DNA from: Tateyamaria omphalii | Lineage (GTDB): Bacteria > Pseudomonadota > Alphaproteobacteria > Rhodobacterales > Rhodobacteraceae | Assembly: GCF_001969365.1 (NCBI RefSeq) | Contig: NZ_CP019312.1 | Location: 1,612,001-1,676,000 of the forward strand | Length of the DNA: 64,000 bases | Direction: 5' to 3' | Part shown: in pieces, positions 9,073 through 17,785 of the stretch | Layout: each line of letters opens with the position of its first letter | Position numbering within the stretch: the stretch's first letter is position 1 | Program-made: the position numbers and the translations under genes | Notes under the pieces: generated by a model | Database searches by the model: none | Told to the model about the DNA's origin: nothing | Seen by the model: the letters and a program-made list of their open reading frames with translations, nothing else

Positions 9073-10040
9073 CGCTTCGTGCTGTGGTGCGCGGTGTGGG
9101 TCACTACCTGCCGTCACGGGTGGTCGAGAATGCCGAGTTTGAGGCCACGCTCGACACCTCGGACGAGTGGATAAGGTCGCGCTCGGGCATTGAGCGTCGG
9201 CATTTTGCAACGGATGATGACACCACGTCCTCCATGGCAACCGCTGCGGCGCAGGCGGCTTTGGACGAGGCCGGGTTGAGCGCAGAGGATATCGACGCCA
9301 TCGTCTTGGCCACGTCGACCGCCGATCTGACCTTTCCGTCGGCGGCGACGATGGTGCAGGCCAAGCTGGGCATGACGCACGGCTTTGCCTACGATGTGCA
9401 GGCGGTATGCGCGGGCTTTGTCTATGCTCTGGCCAATGCCAACGCGCTGATCGCATCGGGACAGGCCAAGCGCGTGATCGTCATCGGAGCCGAGACGTTT
9501 TCCAAGATCATGGACTGGACCGACCGCAGCACCTGCGTGCTGTTTGGCGACGGGGCCGGTGCGCTTGTGCTGGAAGCGCAAGACAATGCAGGCACGGCAC
9601 GCGACCCGGGTATTCTGGCGACCGATCTGAATTCGGACGGGCGACACCGCGACCTTTTGTATGTCGATGGCGGAGTGAGCACCGGCACCAGCGGTTACTT
9701 GCGCATGCAGGGCAACCAGGTGTTCCGTCACGCTGTTGAAAAGCTGGCTGCAACGGCCGAGACGGCGATGGAGCGCGCGGGCGTGACCGCGGATGATGTC
9801 GATTGGGTTGTGCCGCATCAGGCCAATATCCGCATCATTCAGGGCACCGCCAAGAAGATGGGCATCAGCATGGACAAGGTGGTCGTCACGGTTCAGGACC
9901 ATGGCAACACCTCGGCCGCGTCGATCCCGCTGGCCATGTCGGTGGGCCGCAAGAGCGGGCAGATCAAAGATGGCGACCTGCTTGTGACCGAAGCCATTGG
10001 TGGCGGTCTGGCGTGGGGTTCGGTCGTCTTGCGCTGGTAG
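9069..10040 (+). CDS. fabH: 3-oxoacyl-ACP synthase III (KAS III)
   Basis: FabH condenses acetyl-CoA with malonyl-ACP to start fatty-acid synthesis. The 323-residue thiolase-fold enzyme has its catalytic triad at C114 (VCAGF), H250 (VPHQAN) and N280 (HGNTSAA). The N-terminal VRGVGHYLPSRVV and the C-terminal GGGLAWGSVVLRW are typical. The start overlaps the plsX stop by four bases. The conserved block normally continues to ihfA, but here an opposite-strand regulator lies between. Confidence 0.97.
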   Translation: MTLRAVVRGVGHYLPSRVVENAEFEATLDTSDEWIRSRSGIERRHFATDDDTTSSMATAAAQAALDEAGLSAEDIDAIVLATSTADLTFPSAATMVQAKLGMTHGFAYDVQAVCAGFVYALANANALIASGQAKRVIVIGAETFSKIMDWTDRSTCVLFGDGAGALVLEAQDNAGTARDPGILATDLNSDGRHRDLLYVDGGVSTGTSGYLRMQGNQVFRHAVEKLAATAETAMERAGVTADDVDWVVPHQANIRIIQGTAKKMGISMDKVVVTVQDHGNTSAASIPLAMSVGRKSGQIKDGDLLVTEAIGGGLAWGSVVLRW

Positions 10041-10063
10041 CTGCCGCCCGCAGCATGTCCCGA

Positions 10064-10519
10064 TCAGGCAGTCGTCACCCGCAGCGCCTGCGGACGCACG
10101 CCGAGCGTGCTGACAAAGGCCGCAATCAACCCCTGCTCCCCCTTGAAGCCGGTGACAAAGGCGATCTCGCTCAGGTCAAAGCGGGTGTCGATCAGCAGGC
10201 GCACAGCCATGTCCACACGCAACCATGTGAGATATCGCATCGGCGACATGCCCGCACGGGCGGCAAAGGCGCGCCGGAACGTCTCCTTGCCCAGCGGGCT
10301 GAGCGCGCACAGCGCGTCCTCGGTGATGCGCTCGTCAATACGCGCGCGCATCCACGCGACGACCTGCTGATATGATTTTGCGGTCAGCAAATGGCCAGTC
10401 CGATCCTGCGCCTGCCTGCCGCCAGCCGGTATTTCTTGGCTGACGGTGGGTGAGATGACGGGAAAGTTCGGTGTGTCTTTCGATACGGCAGCGAAGTGCG
10501 GCACGGTGCGTCCTCCCAT
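10064..10519 (-). CDS. small AraC-type helix-turn-helix transcriptional regulator
   Basis: This 151-residue protein consists of about 50 low-complexity residues followed by a single AraC/XylS DNA-binding domain. Landmarks are RIDERITEDALCALSPLGKETFRRAF (first helix-turn-helix) and LIDTRFDLSEIAFVTGFKGEQGLIAAF (second). No ligand-binding domain is present. The ATG at 10519 is preferred; the frame stays open further upstream without regulator-like sequence, and no clear ribosome-binding site decides it. The gene stands antisense between fabH and ihfA, 23 bp from the fabH stop. Its target is unknown. Confidence 0.75.
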   Translation of the reverse strand: MGGRTVPHFAAVSKDTPNFPVISPTVSQEIPAGGRQAQDRTGHLLTAKSYQQVVAWMRARIDERITEDALCALSPLGKETFRRAFAARAGMSPMRYLTWLRVDMAVRLLIDTRFDLSEIAFVTGFKGEQGLIAAFVSTLGVRPQALRVTTA

Positions 10520-10719
10520 GACATAATCACGGGTAGAACCTACAGCATTTGTGTGACGAGGTCTTTTGCGATCTGTTTCCGGTCCCGCGTCGGCTTGGGA
10601 TTCCCGCGGATTTTCGCCGATCGCGCCGGACGGCTGCGTTTGCTCTTGTGATTTCGAAACACAGTGGTCCGAAACCCGGCAGAAAGCCAACTTCCGCTCC
10701 TATGTCCAAGCTCTTGATA

Positions 10720-10748
10720 TTGACTCGGAATTTCACCGCGCCCTATGG
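10720..10748 (+). promoter_or_regulatory. candidate sigma-70 type promoter of ihfA
   Basis: TTGACT at 10720-10725 is followed after 17 bases by CTATGG at 10743-10748. This is 21 bases before the ihfA start codon. The -35 match is good, the -10 match modest. Because the AraC gene separates ihfA from fabH, ihfA needs its own promoter here. Confidence 0.45.
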
Positions 10749-10768
10749 TTTGCCAAAGGGGAGTTCGT

Positions 10769-11071
10769 ATGACTGACAAGACTTTGACGCGCATGGACCT
10801 GAGCGAAGCCGTATTTCGTGAGGTCGGATTGTCGCGGAACGAAAGCGCGCAATTGGTAGAAAGCGTGCTGGATCACATGTCCGATGCCCTCGTGCGGGGC
10901 GAGCAGGTCAAGATTTCATCCTTTGGCACCTTTTCGGTGCGTGACAAGTCGGCGCGTGTGGGCCGCAACCCCAAAACGGGTGAAGAAGTGCCGATCAATC
11001 CCCGCCGCGTGCTGACCTTCCGGCCTTCGCATCTGATGAAGGACCGTGTCGCTGCAGGCAACAAGTCCTGA
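10769..11071 (+). CDS. ihfA: integration host factor subunit alpha
   Basis: IHF alpha forms a heterodimer with IhfB that bends DNA sharply at specific sites and helps recombination, replication and transcription. The protein has exactly 100 residues, opening [20 protein letters not shown]. The IHF/HU core [11 protein letters not shown] lies near residue 50, and the beta-arm region [22 protein letters not shown] follows with its intercalating proline. The ATG at 10769 has an AAGGGGAG ribosome-binding site; the open frame begins slightly upstream. It is followed after 4 bp by a MerR-type gene, the usual neighbour. Confidence 0.97.
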   Translation: MTDKTLTRMDLSEAVFREVGLSRNESAQLVESVLDHMSDALVRGEQVKISSFGTFSVRDKSARVGRNPKTGEEVPINPRRVLTFRPSHLMKDRVAAGNKS

Positions 11072-11075
11072 GCGC

Positions 11076-12389
11076 ATGACCAAATCCGCAGACGCCTTTC
11101 GCACCATCTCTGAAGTGGCCGAGTGGCTGGGGGTTCAGACCCATGTGCTGCGGTTTTGGGAAAGCAAGTTCACGCAGGTGAAGCCGGTCAAGCGGGCCGG
11201 TGGGCGGCGCTATTACCGCCCTGCCGACATGCTGCTGTTGGGCGGGATCCGCAAGCTGCTGCACGAGGATGGGCTGACCATCAAGGGCGTACAGAAGATA
11301 TTGCGCGAGGAAGGCATGGCGCATGTGGCCGACATGTCGCCGCCGCTCGATGCCGAAACCGACGCCCAGCTGGATGCCGACCTGACGGCGCGTATGGACG
11401 AGGACGTGCCGCAGCCGCCGATTGAGGCGGAGGTTATTTCCTTTGGTGCCCCGCCCAAGGCAGAGCCGGACACGCCTCCGCCGGAGGCCGCGTCATCGGA
11501 GCCCGAGGCAGCATCAGCATCACCTGAGCCGGACGCGCCACAGCCAATGTCGGCGCCCGGAGGGGACATGGCGCCTTTGCCATCCTTCCTGTGCACCCCG
11601 ACGCCGCCGGCTGGTGCCCCCGATACCGATGGCGATGATCGACAAGGCTTGCCCTACCCGCCCTTTGTCGAGGACGTGCCCGTCGCACCGCCAGAGACCG
11701 CTGTGGAATATGCGGATGATCCGCCGCCCCTGCTGGCCGAGGAGCAGGCTGCGGAGCCCGTGGAGTTTGCACCGACAGACACGCCGCCGGAACCGGTAGA
11801 CACCCATATTGCGGATCAGGCGGAAGCGGCCGACACAGTCGAAGACGGATCGGTCGAACCGGCAGATGCGGTACCGGACGCGGAACTGCCGCTTGAGCCG
11901 ACACTGGATTTCGACGCAGACAGCGAAGTTGTTGCCGACGTGGCCCCCGAGCCCGCCCAACACCCAGATCCCGAGCCGTCATTCGAGCCGGTGCAGGAAA
12001 CACCGGTGGAGGCTGCGCCGCCGATGGGCGCGGGCGAAGCGACGGATCCCGAACCGGGCGCACAGGACGATGCCGACGACGCGCCAGACCCTGCGCGCAC
12101 GGGGTTGCCGTCATTCCTGGCGGACTATGCCGCACCCGCTGAGGAAGTGCCCGAGACGACAGAGGCGGAGACACCAGAGGCGGAGGAACCGGTGCGACCG
12201 GCGGCGGTTGTGGTGGTTGTGCCGGACGATCCGGACCCCGACACGATCCCGGTTGCGCCGTCGGCCCTGAGCAAGGCCGCGCGTGCGACGCATCTGAATG
12301 ACGCGCAGCGCAACATGATCCGGCCCCTTGTTGCGCAGCTCGCGTCCTTGCGCGACCAGATGGCCGACAACCGGCGCGCGCCGCGCTAG
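11076..12389 (+). CDS. MerR-family regulator with long acidic Pro/Glu/Ala-rich extension
   Basis: The first 75 residues form a MerR-type winged helix-turn-helix ([22 protein letters not shown], then [20 protein letters not shown]). About 300 residues of low-complexity sequence rich in Pro, Glu, Asp and Ala follow, nearly free of basic residues. The last 35 or so residues ([20 protein letters not shown]) look folded again. This ihfA-adjacent MerR is conserved in alphaproteobacteria, but I know of no defined effector. The tail is probably intrinsically disordered. It starts 4 bp after ihfA and probably shares its transcript. Confidence 0.85.
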   Translation: MTKSADAFRTISEVAEWLGVQTHVLRFWESKFTQVKPVKRAGGRRYYRPADMLLLGGIRKLLHEDGLTIKGVQKILREEGMAHVADMSPPLDAETDAQLDADLTARMDEDVPQPPIEAEVISFGAPPKAEPDTPPPEAASSEPEAASASPEPDAPQPMSAPGGDMAPLPSFLCTPTPPAGAPDTDGDDRQGLPYPPFVEDVPVAPPETAVEYADDPPPLLAEEQAAEPVEFAPTDTPPEPVDTHIADQAEAADTVEDGSVEPADAVPDAELPLEPTLDFDADSEVVADVAPEPAQHPDPEPSFEPVQETPVEAAPPMGAGEATDPEPGAQDDADDAPDPARTGLPSFLADYAAPAEEVPETTEAETPEAEEPVRPAAVVVVVPDDPDPDTIPVAPSALSKAARATHLNDAQRNMIRPLVAQLASLRDQMADNRRAPR

Positions 12390-12459
12390 CAAGAACCCGA
12401 CGACCCGTGCCAATTCCCCCTTGCCCCCGGCCAGAAATCGGGTATGACACCCCTCACGT

Positions 12460-12536
12460 CGGGCTATGGCGCAGCCTGGTAGCGCGTCCGTCTGGGGGAC
12501 GGAAGGTCGCAGGTTCGAGTCCTGCTAGCCCGACCA
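12460..12536 (+). tRNA. tRNA-Pro (anticodon GGG)
   Basis: This 77-base cloverleaf starts CGGGCTA and ends TAGCCCGACCA, so the CCA end is encoded. The anticodon stem TCCGT/ACGGA encloses the loop CTGGGGG, giving anticodon GGG for CCC/CCU codons. The T-loop GTTCGAGTC is intact. It lies between the MerR-type gene and the dCTP deaminase gene. Confidence 0.97.
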
Positions 12537-12603
12537 TTACACACCGCCCCGGCGCTACGGGGTCGCTGATACGAAGCCTCGCACAGATGACAAAGGGGGC
12601 AGC

Positions 12604-13680
12604 ATGATCGGCGTTCTTCCAGATACCGAATTGCAAGCGATGATGGGCCGCGGTGAGATCACCGCGGAGCCCGCCGTCATTTCCGAACAGATCCAGCCTG
12701 CCAGCCTTGACCTGCGTTTGGGCGCCGTTGCCTACCGTGTGCGTGCATCATTTCTGGCCGGACACGAGCGGCGCGTGACCGACCGCCTATCCGAGTTTCA
12801 GATGCACGAGGTGGATCTGTCCGGTGGTGCGGTTCTGGAAAAGGGCTGCGTTTATGTGGTGCCCCTGATGGAGGGGCTGAACCTGCCCGCAGATGTGCAG
12901 GCCGTGGCCAATGCCAAGAGCTCGACCGGGCGGCTTGATCTGCTGACCCGGACGATCACGGATGGCGGGACCGAGTTTGACCGCATCCCGCCGGGCTATT
13001 CCGGCCCGCTCTATGCCGAGATCTGCCCGCGGTCCTTTTCCGTGTTGGTGCGGCCAGGTATGCGGTTGAACCAGATCAGGTTCCGCGCGGGGCAAGCGGT
13101 TCTGGATGATGCGACGCTTGCCGCGCTGCATGCCGAGATGCCCCTGGTCAACGGCGACGCGGTGATTGACGAGGGCCTGGGCTTTTCCGTCGATCTGCGC
13201 CTGCCGGACACCACGCTTGTCGGCTACCGGGCCAAGCCGCATACAGGCGTCATCGACCTGGACAATATCGGCCACTACGACCCGGCGGAGTTCTGGGAGG
13301 AGGTGCGCGCGCGGGATGGGCATATCATCCTCGATCCCGGCGCGTTCTACATCCTTGTCAGCCGTGAGGCGGTGCATATTCCACCGGATTATGCCGCCGA
13401 AATGGCACCTTACCTGGCCATGGTGGGTGAGTTCCGGGTGCATTACGCGGGCTTTTTCGATCCGGGCTTTGGCCATGATGCGGCCGGGGGCACAGGCTCG
13501 CGCGGGGTGCTTGAGGTGCGGTGTCACGAGGCGCCTTTTGTGCTGGAGCACGGGCAGATCGTGGGTCGGCTGATCTATGAACGCATGGCCGCACGGCCCG
13601 CGCAGCTATATGGCGCGGGCATCGCGTCGAATTACCAGGGTCAGGGTCTGAAGCTGTCCAAGCATTTTGCGGCCCCGTAG
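12604..13680 (+). CDS. dcd: 2'-deoxycytidine 5'-triphosphate deaminase, long form
   Basis: This enzyme deaminates dCTP to dUTP, the route to thymidylate. At 358 residues it is about twice the length of E. coli Dcd. It matches the alphaproteobacterial long form, which carries two dUTPase/Dcd-like halves. The first half shows QPASLDLRLG (residues about 25-35) and ANAKSSTGRLDLLTRTI (about 100-116). The second shows VDLRLPDTTLVGYRAK, DPGAFYILVSRE and GSRGVLEVRCHEAPF. It ends 2 bp from the convergent membrane-protein gene. Confidence 0.9.
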   Translation: MIGVLPDTELQAMMGRGEITAEPAVISEQIQPASLDLRLGAVAYRVRASFLAGHERRVTDRLSEFQMHEVDLSGGAVLEKGCVYVVPLMEGLNLPADVQAVANAKSSTGRLDLLTRTITDGGTEFDRIPPGYSGPLYAEICPRSFSVLVRPGMRLNQIRFRAGQAVLDDATLAALHAEMPLVNGDAVIDEGLGFSVDLRLPDTTLVGYRAKPHTGVIDLDNIGHYDPAEFWEEVRARDGHIILDPGAFYILVSREAVHIPPDYAAEMAPYLAMVGEFRVHYAGFFDPGFGHDAAGGTGSRGVLEVRCHEAPFVLEHGQIVGRLIYERMAARPAQLYGAGIASNYQGQGLKLSKHFAAP

Positions 13681-13682
13681 CG

Positions 13683-14918
13683 CTAGGCCTGGTCGGGCTG
13701 CGATGTCTCGTCCGCTGCTTTGCCGTCGTTATCTGCGGGTGTGTCGGGTTTGAAGATGCGCTTGCCCGCGGCCTGGATCGAGGCAAAGGCATCTTCGGCC
13801 ATGAAGCCCGACAGGAACGCGATGAAGGCCACGGTGTAGGGGCTGAGCTCGACATCGTTGGTAGGACCGCTGCCCTGGGTCAGGGCCAGCATCCCGGCGC
13901 CTGAGAACAGAAAGATGGCGATGGCCGCCGCGATCCCTTCGCCCACATTCACGAACAATCGGGACAGGGTCAACTCGTCCGCGTTCTTGGTCGAGTAATA
14001 CCGGCGTGAAAAGGCGACAACGGTGCCCAGACCACCCGCGGCAATGGTGACGATGAGCGTCAGAAAGATCGTCGGGAAGCTGACGAAGCGCATCAGGATG
14101 TCGGGAAAGATGGGGAAATTCAGCGACAAGGCCGACAACCGTGCGCGCGCCGGATCGCCCGGCCCAAGCGTGTTTTGCAGTGCAAGGATCTGTTCGTCAT
14201 GCGCCGTCCAGCGCAGCCGCAGTTCGTCAATCTCGGCCTGCAGCGCCTCTTTCTCTGCCCTGATGGCTAGCGACGCGGTGTTGGCGCCGTCCACCTCCTT
14301 GGACAAGCGGTCCAGCGTGCCGACCGTTTCATCGTGGAATGCCGCGTAACGGTCGGTCGTGTCCAGATCGACATCGCTGGCCCCAAGCCCGTCGCCCAAC
14401 GTGCGCAGCAGCGCCCGCAATTGCAAATCAGCCGTGGTGGCGCGCAGATTAACCTCTTCTTCGGCGACCGCCTTGTGAAGGTTTTCCAGCGTCGTGTCGT
14501 AGATCAGGCGTTGAGGGCCGCCAAGATCGTATTGATATTCAGACAGCTTGCCGAGTGTGGCGTCGACCTCTGCCCGCAGCGCGCGTTTGGCGATGGCAAT
14601 GGTGCCAAAGGATTTGCTGTGCCGGGTTTCGATGTCCGACATCGCGGCGGCCTGAATCTGGATGTCCTCGGTTATCCGTGTCTTGGCACGCTCCAGATCC
14701 TGTTCGCGCTTGATGATGAAGAGCAGGTTGTCGATGTCAGACACAAGCGCCTGGTTCTCCGATACGGTCGACGTGATCGGCTCGGCCTTCCAGGCGGTGC
14801 GGTAGATATAGCTACCGAAACCGATTGTGACGAACAGGACGAAAACGACGTAAAGCCCGATCACCGTCACGCCAAGCGATACGGACGAGACAAACAGACT
14901 GGGTGTGCGATCTGCCAT
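13683..14918 (-). CDS. coiled-coil membrane protein of unknown function
   Basis: I do not recognise a family for this 411-residue protein. A first membrane helix spans about residues 10-36 (VSLGVTVIGLYVVFVLFVTIGF). A long helical, charged region follows to about residue 265 (ERAKTRITEDIQIQA..., RAEKEALQAEIDELRLRW), probably coiled coil. Two or three hydrophobic helices lie between about 275 and 380 (FPTIFLTLIVTIAAGGLGTVVAF, GIAAAIAIFLFSGAGMLAL, VAFIAFLSGFMAEDAF). An acidic tail ends the protein. It lies convergent with dcd and alone on its transcript. It might be a scaffold or signalling protein, but nothing decides this. Confidence 0.8.
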   Translation of the reverse strand: MADRTPSLFVSSVSLGVTVIGLYVVFVLFVTIGFGSYIYRTAWKAEPITSTVSENQALVSDIDNLLFIIKREQDLERAKTRITEDIQIQAAAMSDIETRHSKSFGTIAIAKRALRAEVDATLGKLSEYQYDLGGPQRLIYDTTLENLHKAVAEEEVNLRATTADLQLRALLRTLGDGLGASDVDLDTTDRYAAFHDETVGTLDRLSKEVDGANTASLAIRAEKEALQAEIDELRLRWTAHDEQILALQNTLGPGDPARARLSALSLNFPIFPDILMRFVSFPTIFLTLIVTIAAGGLGTVVAFSRRYYSTKNADELTLSRLFVNVGEGIAAAIAIFLFSGAGMLALTQGSGPTNDVELSPYTVAFIAFLSGFMAEDAFASIQAAGKRIFKPDTPADNDGKAADETSQPDQA

Positions 14919-15016
14919 GGTTGAAATCCCCCACTTTAACCAATGGGGGTGACGCTACGGCAGCGTGCAGACGCAAGCAACGGTGGTATTCCCGACCTGT
15001 TGGGTCGAATGCCGGG

Positions 15017-15259
15017 CTAGTCCCGCCCTTCCTTGGCGGCCTGTCGCGCCTGACGTGCGGCACGGCGTGCGCGGCGCTGTTCGCGGATCTGCGCCTGGGT
15101 CGGGCCATCGTCAGCCTCCACCTCGGGATGCGGCGGCGGTGCGGCCTTAGGCTGTGCCCGGCCGCGGCTTGCGCGGTTCACACCGGCGTCGATGCCCTTG
15201 CTGATCGCTTTGCGCATCACGATCCGCATGATCATGTTGATGATCTGGTTCACATTCAT
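15017..15259 (-). CDS. small basic protein of unknown function
   Basis: This 80-residue protein starts with an amphipathic helix (MNVNQIINMIMRIVMRKAI). A Pro/Glu-rich linker and a strongly basic alanine-arginine tail (REQRRARRAARQARQAAKE) follow. It lies 73 bp downstream of scpB on the same strand, where many relatives of this organism carry tatA, but it has no TatA hinge or glycine motif and is not TatA. Codon use fits the genome. The function is unknown. Confidence 0.65.
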   Translation of the reverse strand: MNVNQIINMIMRIVMRKAISKGIDAGVNRASRGRAQPKAAPPPHPEVEADDGPTQAQIREQRRARRAARQARQAAKEGRD

Positions 15260-15332
15260 CGGACTGCTCCTGCCATCTGGCTTGGCCGTAACATAGCAAT
15301 GAATGCGACGTTTTTCAGGCCCTTTTGCCGGA

Positions 15333-15995
15333 TCAATCCTCGAAAAGCTCGGATTGCCCTTCTTCGCTTTCGTCTTCGGCCTCGGTTTCGGGCCCCGGAA
15401 GCGTGCCGGGCGGTGGACGATTTTCCAGAAGCCCTGCGGCGCGCAGCTCCTTCAGGCCCGGAAGGTCGCGCGCGTTTTCCAGTCCAAAGTGATCAAGGAA
15501 ACTTTGCGTCACCACAAAGGTGACAGGCCGGCCCGGCGTCATCTTGCGGCGGCCAAAGCGGATCCATTCCAGTTCCAGAAGCTGATCCACGGTGCCCCGG
15601 CTGACGCTGACGCCTCGGATTTCTTCAATCTCGGCCCGGGTGACGGGTTGGTGGTACGCGATGATGGCCAGCGTTTCGATGGCCGCGCGGCTCAGCTTGC
15701 GCGTCTCGACCGTTTCCTTCTGCATCAGGAACCCAAGGTCGGCGGCGGTGCGGATCGCCCAGGCGTCGCCGACTTTCATCACCTGCACGCCGCGCCCCTC
15801 GTAGCGTTTGCGCAGGTAGACAAGCGCCTCTGCGGCGTCGCAGCCGTGTGGCATACGCGCCTCAAGCTCGCGCGTGGTAATGGGTTCGGTGGTGGCAAAG
15901 AGAATGGCTTCGACCATGCGTTCCTGTTCCGCCATCGGTGGCGCTTCGAACAGGCTTTCTTCTTGTTCTTCAGGTGCTTCGGTCACGGGGCTCAT
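15333..15995 (-). CDS. scpB: segregation and condensation protein B
   Basis: ScpB is the winged-helix kleisin-binding subunit of the SMC-ScpAB condensin-like complex that compacts and segregates the chromosome. The 220-residue protein shows the family core MVEAILFATTEPITTRELEARMP (residues about 27-50), then AIETLAIIAYHQPVTRAEIEEIRGV and LLELEWIRFGRR. The acidic extensions at both ends are typical of the group. The ATG at 15995 overlaps the scpA end by 26 bp, so the two are co-translated. Confidence 0.94.
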   Translation of the reverse strand: MSPVTEAPEEQEESLFEAPPMAEQERMVEAILFATTEPITTRELEARMPHGCDAAEALVYLRKRYEGRGVQVMKVGDAWAIRTAADLGFLMQKETVETRKLSRAAIETLAIIAYHQPVTRAEIEEIRGVSVSRGTVDQLLELEWIRFGRRKMTPGRPVTFVVTQSFLDHFGLENARDLPGLKELRAAGLLENRPPPGTLPGPETEAEDESEEGQSELFED

Positions 15996-16773
15996 CTTTC
16001 TTGCGCAGCTGGATGGGCGCGAATGTGTCGGACTGGCGGATCTCCAGATGCCCTTCCTTGACCAGTTCGAGACTGGCGGCAAAGGTGGCTGCGGTGGCAG
16101 ACCGGCGCTTGACCGGGTCCAGTTCCCAGCCTTCGGGCAGGTAGGACAGGATGTCGGTCCAGTCGCCCGCAAAGCCGATCAGGCCGCGCATCCGGTCCAG
16201 CGCCTGTTCCATGGTAAAGACCGCGTCGCGGTCCATGACGAAGGGGCGGAATTCATCGCGCGTGCGGATGCGGGCATAGCCCTGCATCAGGTCGAGCAGC
16301 GTGGCGGAATATGTGACCTTGCGCACCCGCGTCACCATTTCGGACTGGCCCCGGGCAAAGAAGTCGCGCCCCAGCTGGTCGCGCGCCATAAGGCGTGCAG
16401 CCGCATCGCGCATGGCTTGCAGCCGTTCCAGTTGAAAGGCGAGATGTGCCGCCAGCTCTTCGCCCGATGGTCCCTCTTCGGTCGGGTCGGGCGGCAGGAG
16501 CAGGCGGGACTTGAGGAAGGCGAGCCAGGCGGCCATGACCAGGTAGTCGGCGGCAAGTTCCAGGCGCAGCTGTTTCGCCTTTTCGACAAAGGCAAGGTAT
16601 TGGTGGGCCAGTTGCAGGACGGAGATCTTGCGCAGGTCGACCTTTTGCGTCCGGCTGAGGGTCAGAAGCAGGTCCAGCGGCCCCTCGAACCCGTCGACGT
16701 CAATGATCAGTGCCTCCGCCGCAAGGCGGTCGGCGACCGAAATCCGATCTTCCTCGAATATGTCTTCAGCCAT
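15970..16773 (-). CDS. scpA: segregation and condensation protein A (kleisin)
   Basis: ScpA is the kleisin bridging the SMC heads. The 267-residue protein from the ATG at 16773 has the hallmark N-terminal segment VDGFEGPLDLLLTLSRTQKVDL, then LELAADYLVMAAWLAFLKSRLLLP, which contacts the SMC neck, and a C-terminal winged helix. An alternative start at 16839 would overlap nagZ by 56 bp and adds unrelated sequence. The chosen start leaves a 10-bp gap to nagZ. Confidence 0.93.
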   Translation of the reverse strand: MAEDIFEEDRISVADRLAAEALIIDVDGFEGPLDLLLTLSRTQKVDLRKISVLQLAHQYLAFVEKAKQLRLELAADYLVMAAWLAFLKSRLLLPPDPTEEGPSGEELAAHLAFQLERLQAMRDAAARLMARDQLGRDFFARGQSEMVTRVRKVTYSATLLDLMQGYARIRTRDEFRPFVMDRDAVFTMEQALDRMRGLIGFAGDWTDILSYLPEGWELDPVKRRSATAATFAASLELVKEGHLEIRQSDTFAPIQLRKKDEPRDRST

Positions 16774-16783
16774 GCCCCACGCT

Positions 16784-17785
16784 TCAACCAGCCCCGCCCA
16801 AAAGCGCCTCAAGTTCGGCGGTGAGCTCGGCAATGTCAATGTCGTCGGGGGTTTTGCGGGCGGCGAGCGCGGCCTCGGCCCGGGTTTGGGCAGCGTCGGT
16901 CATTTGGCCCGCGGCGTTGGCGGATGCGATACGCGCCGCCAAGGGCGCATTGCAGTGCAGGACCACATCGCAGCCTGCGTCGAGCGCGCGGCGTGAGATT
17001 TCATCAACAGTCCCTTCGAGTGCCTTCATCCCGATGTCGTCGGTCATGATCAGCCCATCAAAACCGATATCGCTGCGGATCAGGTCCATCGTGTCCTTGG
17101 ACAGGGTGGCCGGCGCTTCGTCCACCGCCTCGAACACGACATGCGCTGTCATGCCCATCGGCAGGTCGTTGAGATCACGGAACGGGGCGAAGTCCGTCTC
17201 ACGGAGGGTGTCGAGGCTGACATTGACCCGCGGCAGGTCGAAATGGCTGTCGATGGCGCTGCGACCGTGCCCCGGCATATGTTTGATGACCGGCACGACA
17301 CCACCATCGAGATGCCCTTGCGCGGCTGCCCGCCCAAGGGCCGCGATGTCACCGGGTGACGTGCCGTAGCAGCGGTTGCGCAGGAAATCATGCGTGTCGT
17401 TGACCATCAGATCGACCATGGGCGCACAGTTGCTGTCGATGCTGATTGCTTTAAGTTCGTGCGCTATGTGCCTGTATCGCAAATACATTGCACGTTCCGC
17501 ATCGTCACCTGCGGCCCGCACGAAGTCCAAGGGCGGCAACCATTCGGTCCAGATGGGGCCGCGCATGCGCTGCACACGCCCGCCTTCCTGGTCGATGGTG
17601 ATTATGGCGTCGCGCCCCACCGCCTCGCGCATTTCCGAGCAGAGGCCATAGACTTGATCAGGCGTGTCGATATTGCGCGCAAAGAGGATGAAGCCGAAAG
17701 GATCCGCGTCACGGAAGAACGCCTTTTCATCCGGCGTTAGACGCAGGCCGTCGGCATCCAGGATCGTGGCGCCGAAATTGCTCAT
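16784..17785 (-). CDS. nagZ: beta-N-acetylhexosaminidase NagZ (GH3)
   Basis: NagZ is a cytoplasmic glycosidase of peptidoglycan recycling that releases N-acetylglucosamine from GlcNAc-anhydroMur peptides. The 333-residue GH3 protein has the signature VVPVIKHMPGHGRS followed by DSHFDLP, which carries the catalytic His-Asp pair. The nucleophile aspartate lies in GLIMTDDIGMKAL. ITIDQEGGRVQRM near residue 60 is also diagnostic. Its start overlaps the SPOR-protein stop (ATGA). Confidence 0.95.
   Translation of the reverse strand: MSNFGATILDADGLRLTPDEKAFFRDADPFGFILFARNIDTPDQVYGLCSEMREAVGRDAIITIDQEGGRVQRMRGPIWTEWLPPLDFVRAAGDDAERAMYLRYRHIAHELKAISIDSNCAPMVDLMVNDTHDFLRNRCYGTSPGDIAALGRAAAQGHLDGGVVPVIKHMPGHGRSAIDSHFDLPRVNVSLDTLRETDFAPFRDLNDLPMGMTAHVVFEAVDEAPATLSKDTMDLIRSDIGFDGLIMTDDIGMKALEGTVDEISRRALDAGCDVVLHCNAPLAARIASANAAGQMTDAAQTRAEAALAARKTPDDIDIAELTAELEALLGGAG

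Noticed and set aside
15017..15259. tatA
   Set aside because: The length and position fit, but the amphipathic start lacks the TatA hinge and Phe-Gly motif, and the tail is arginine-rich.
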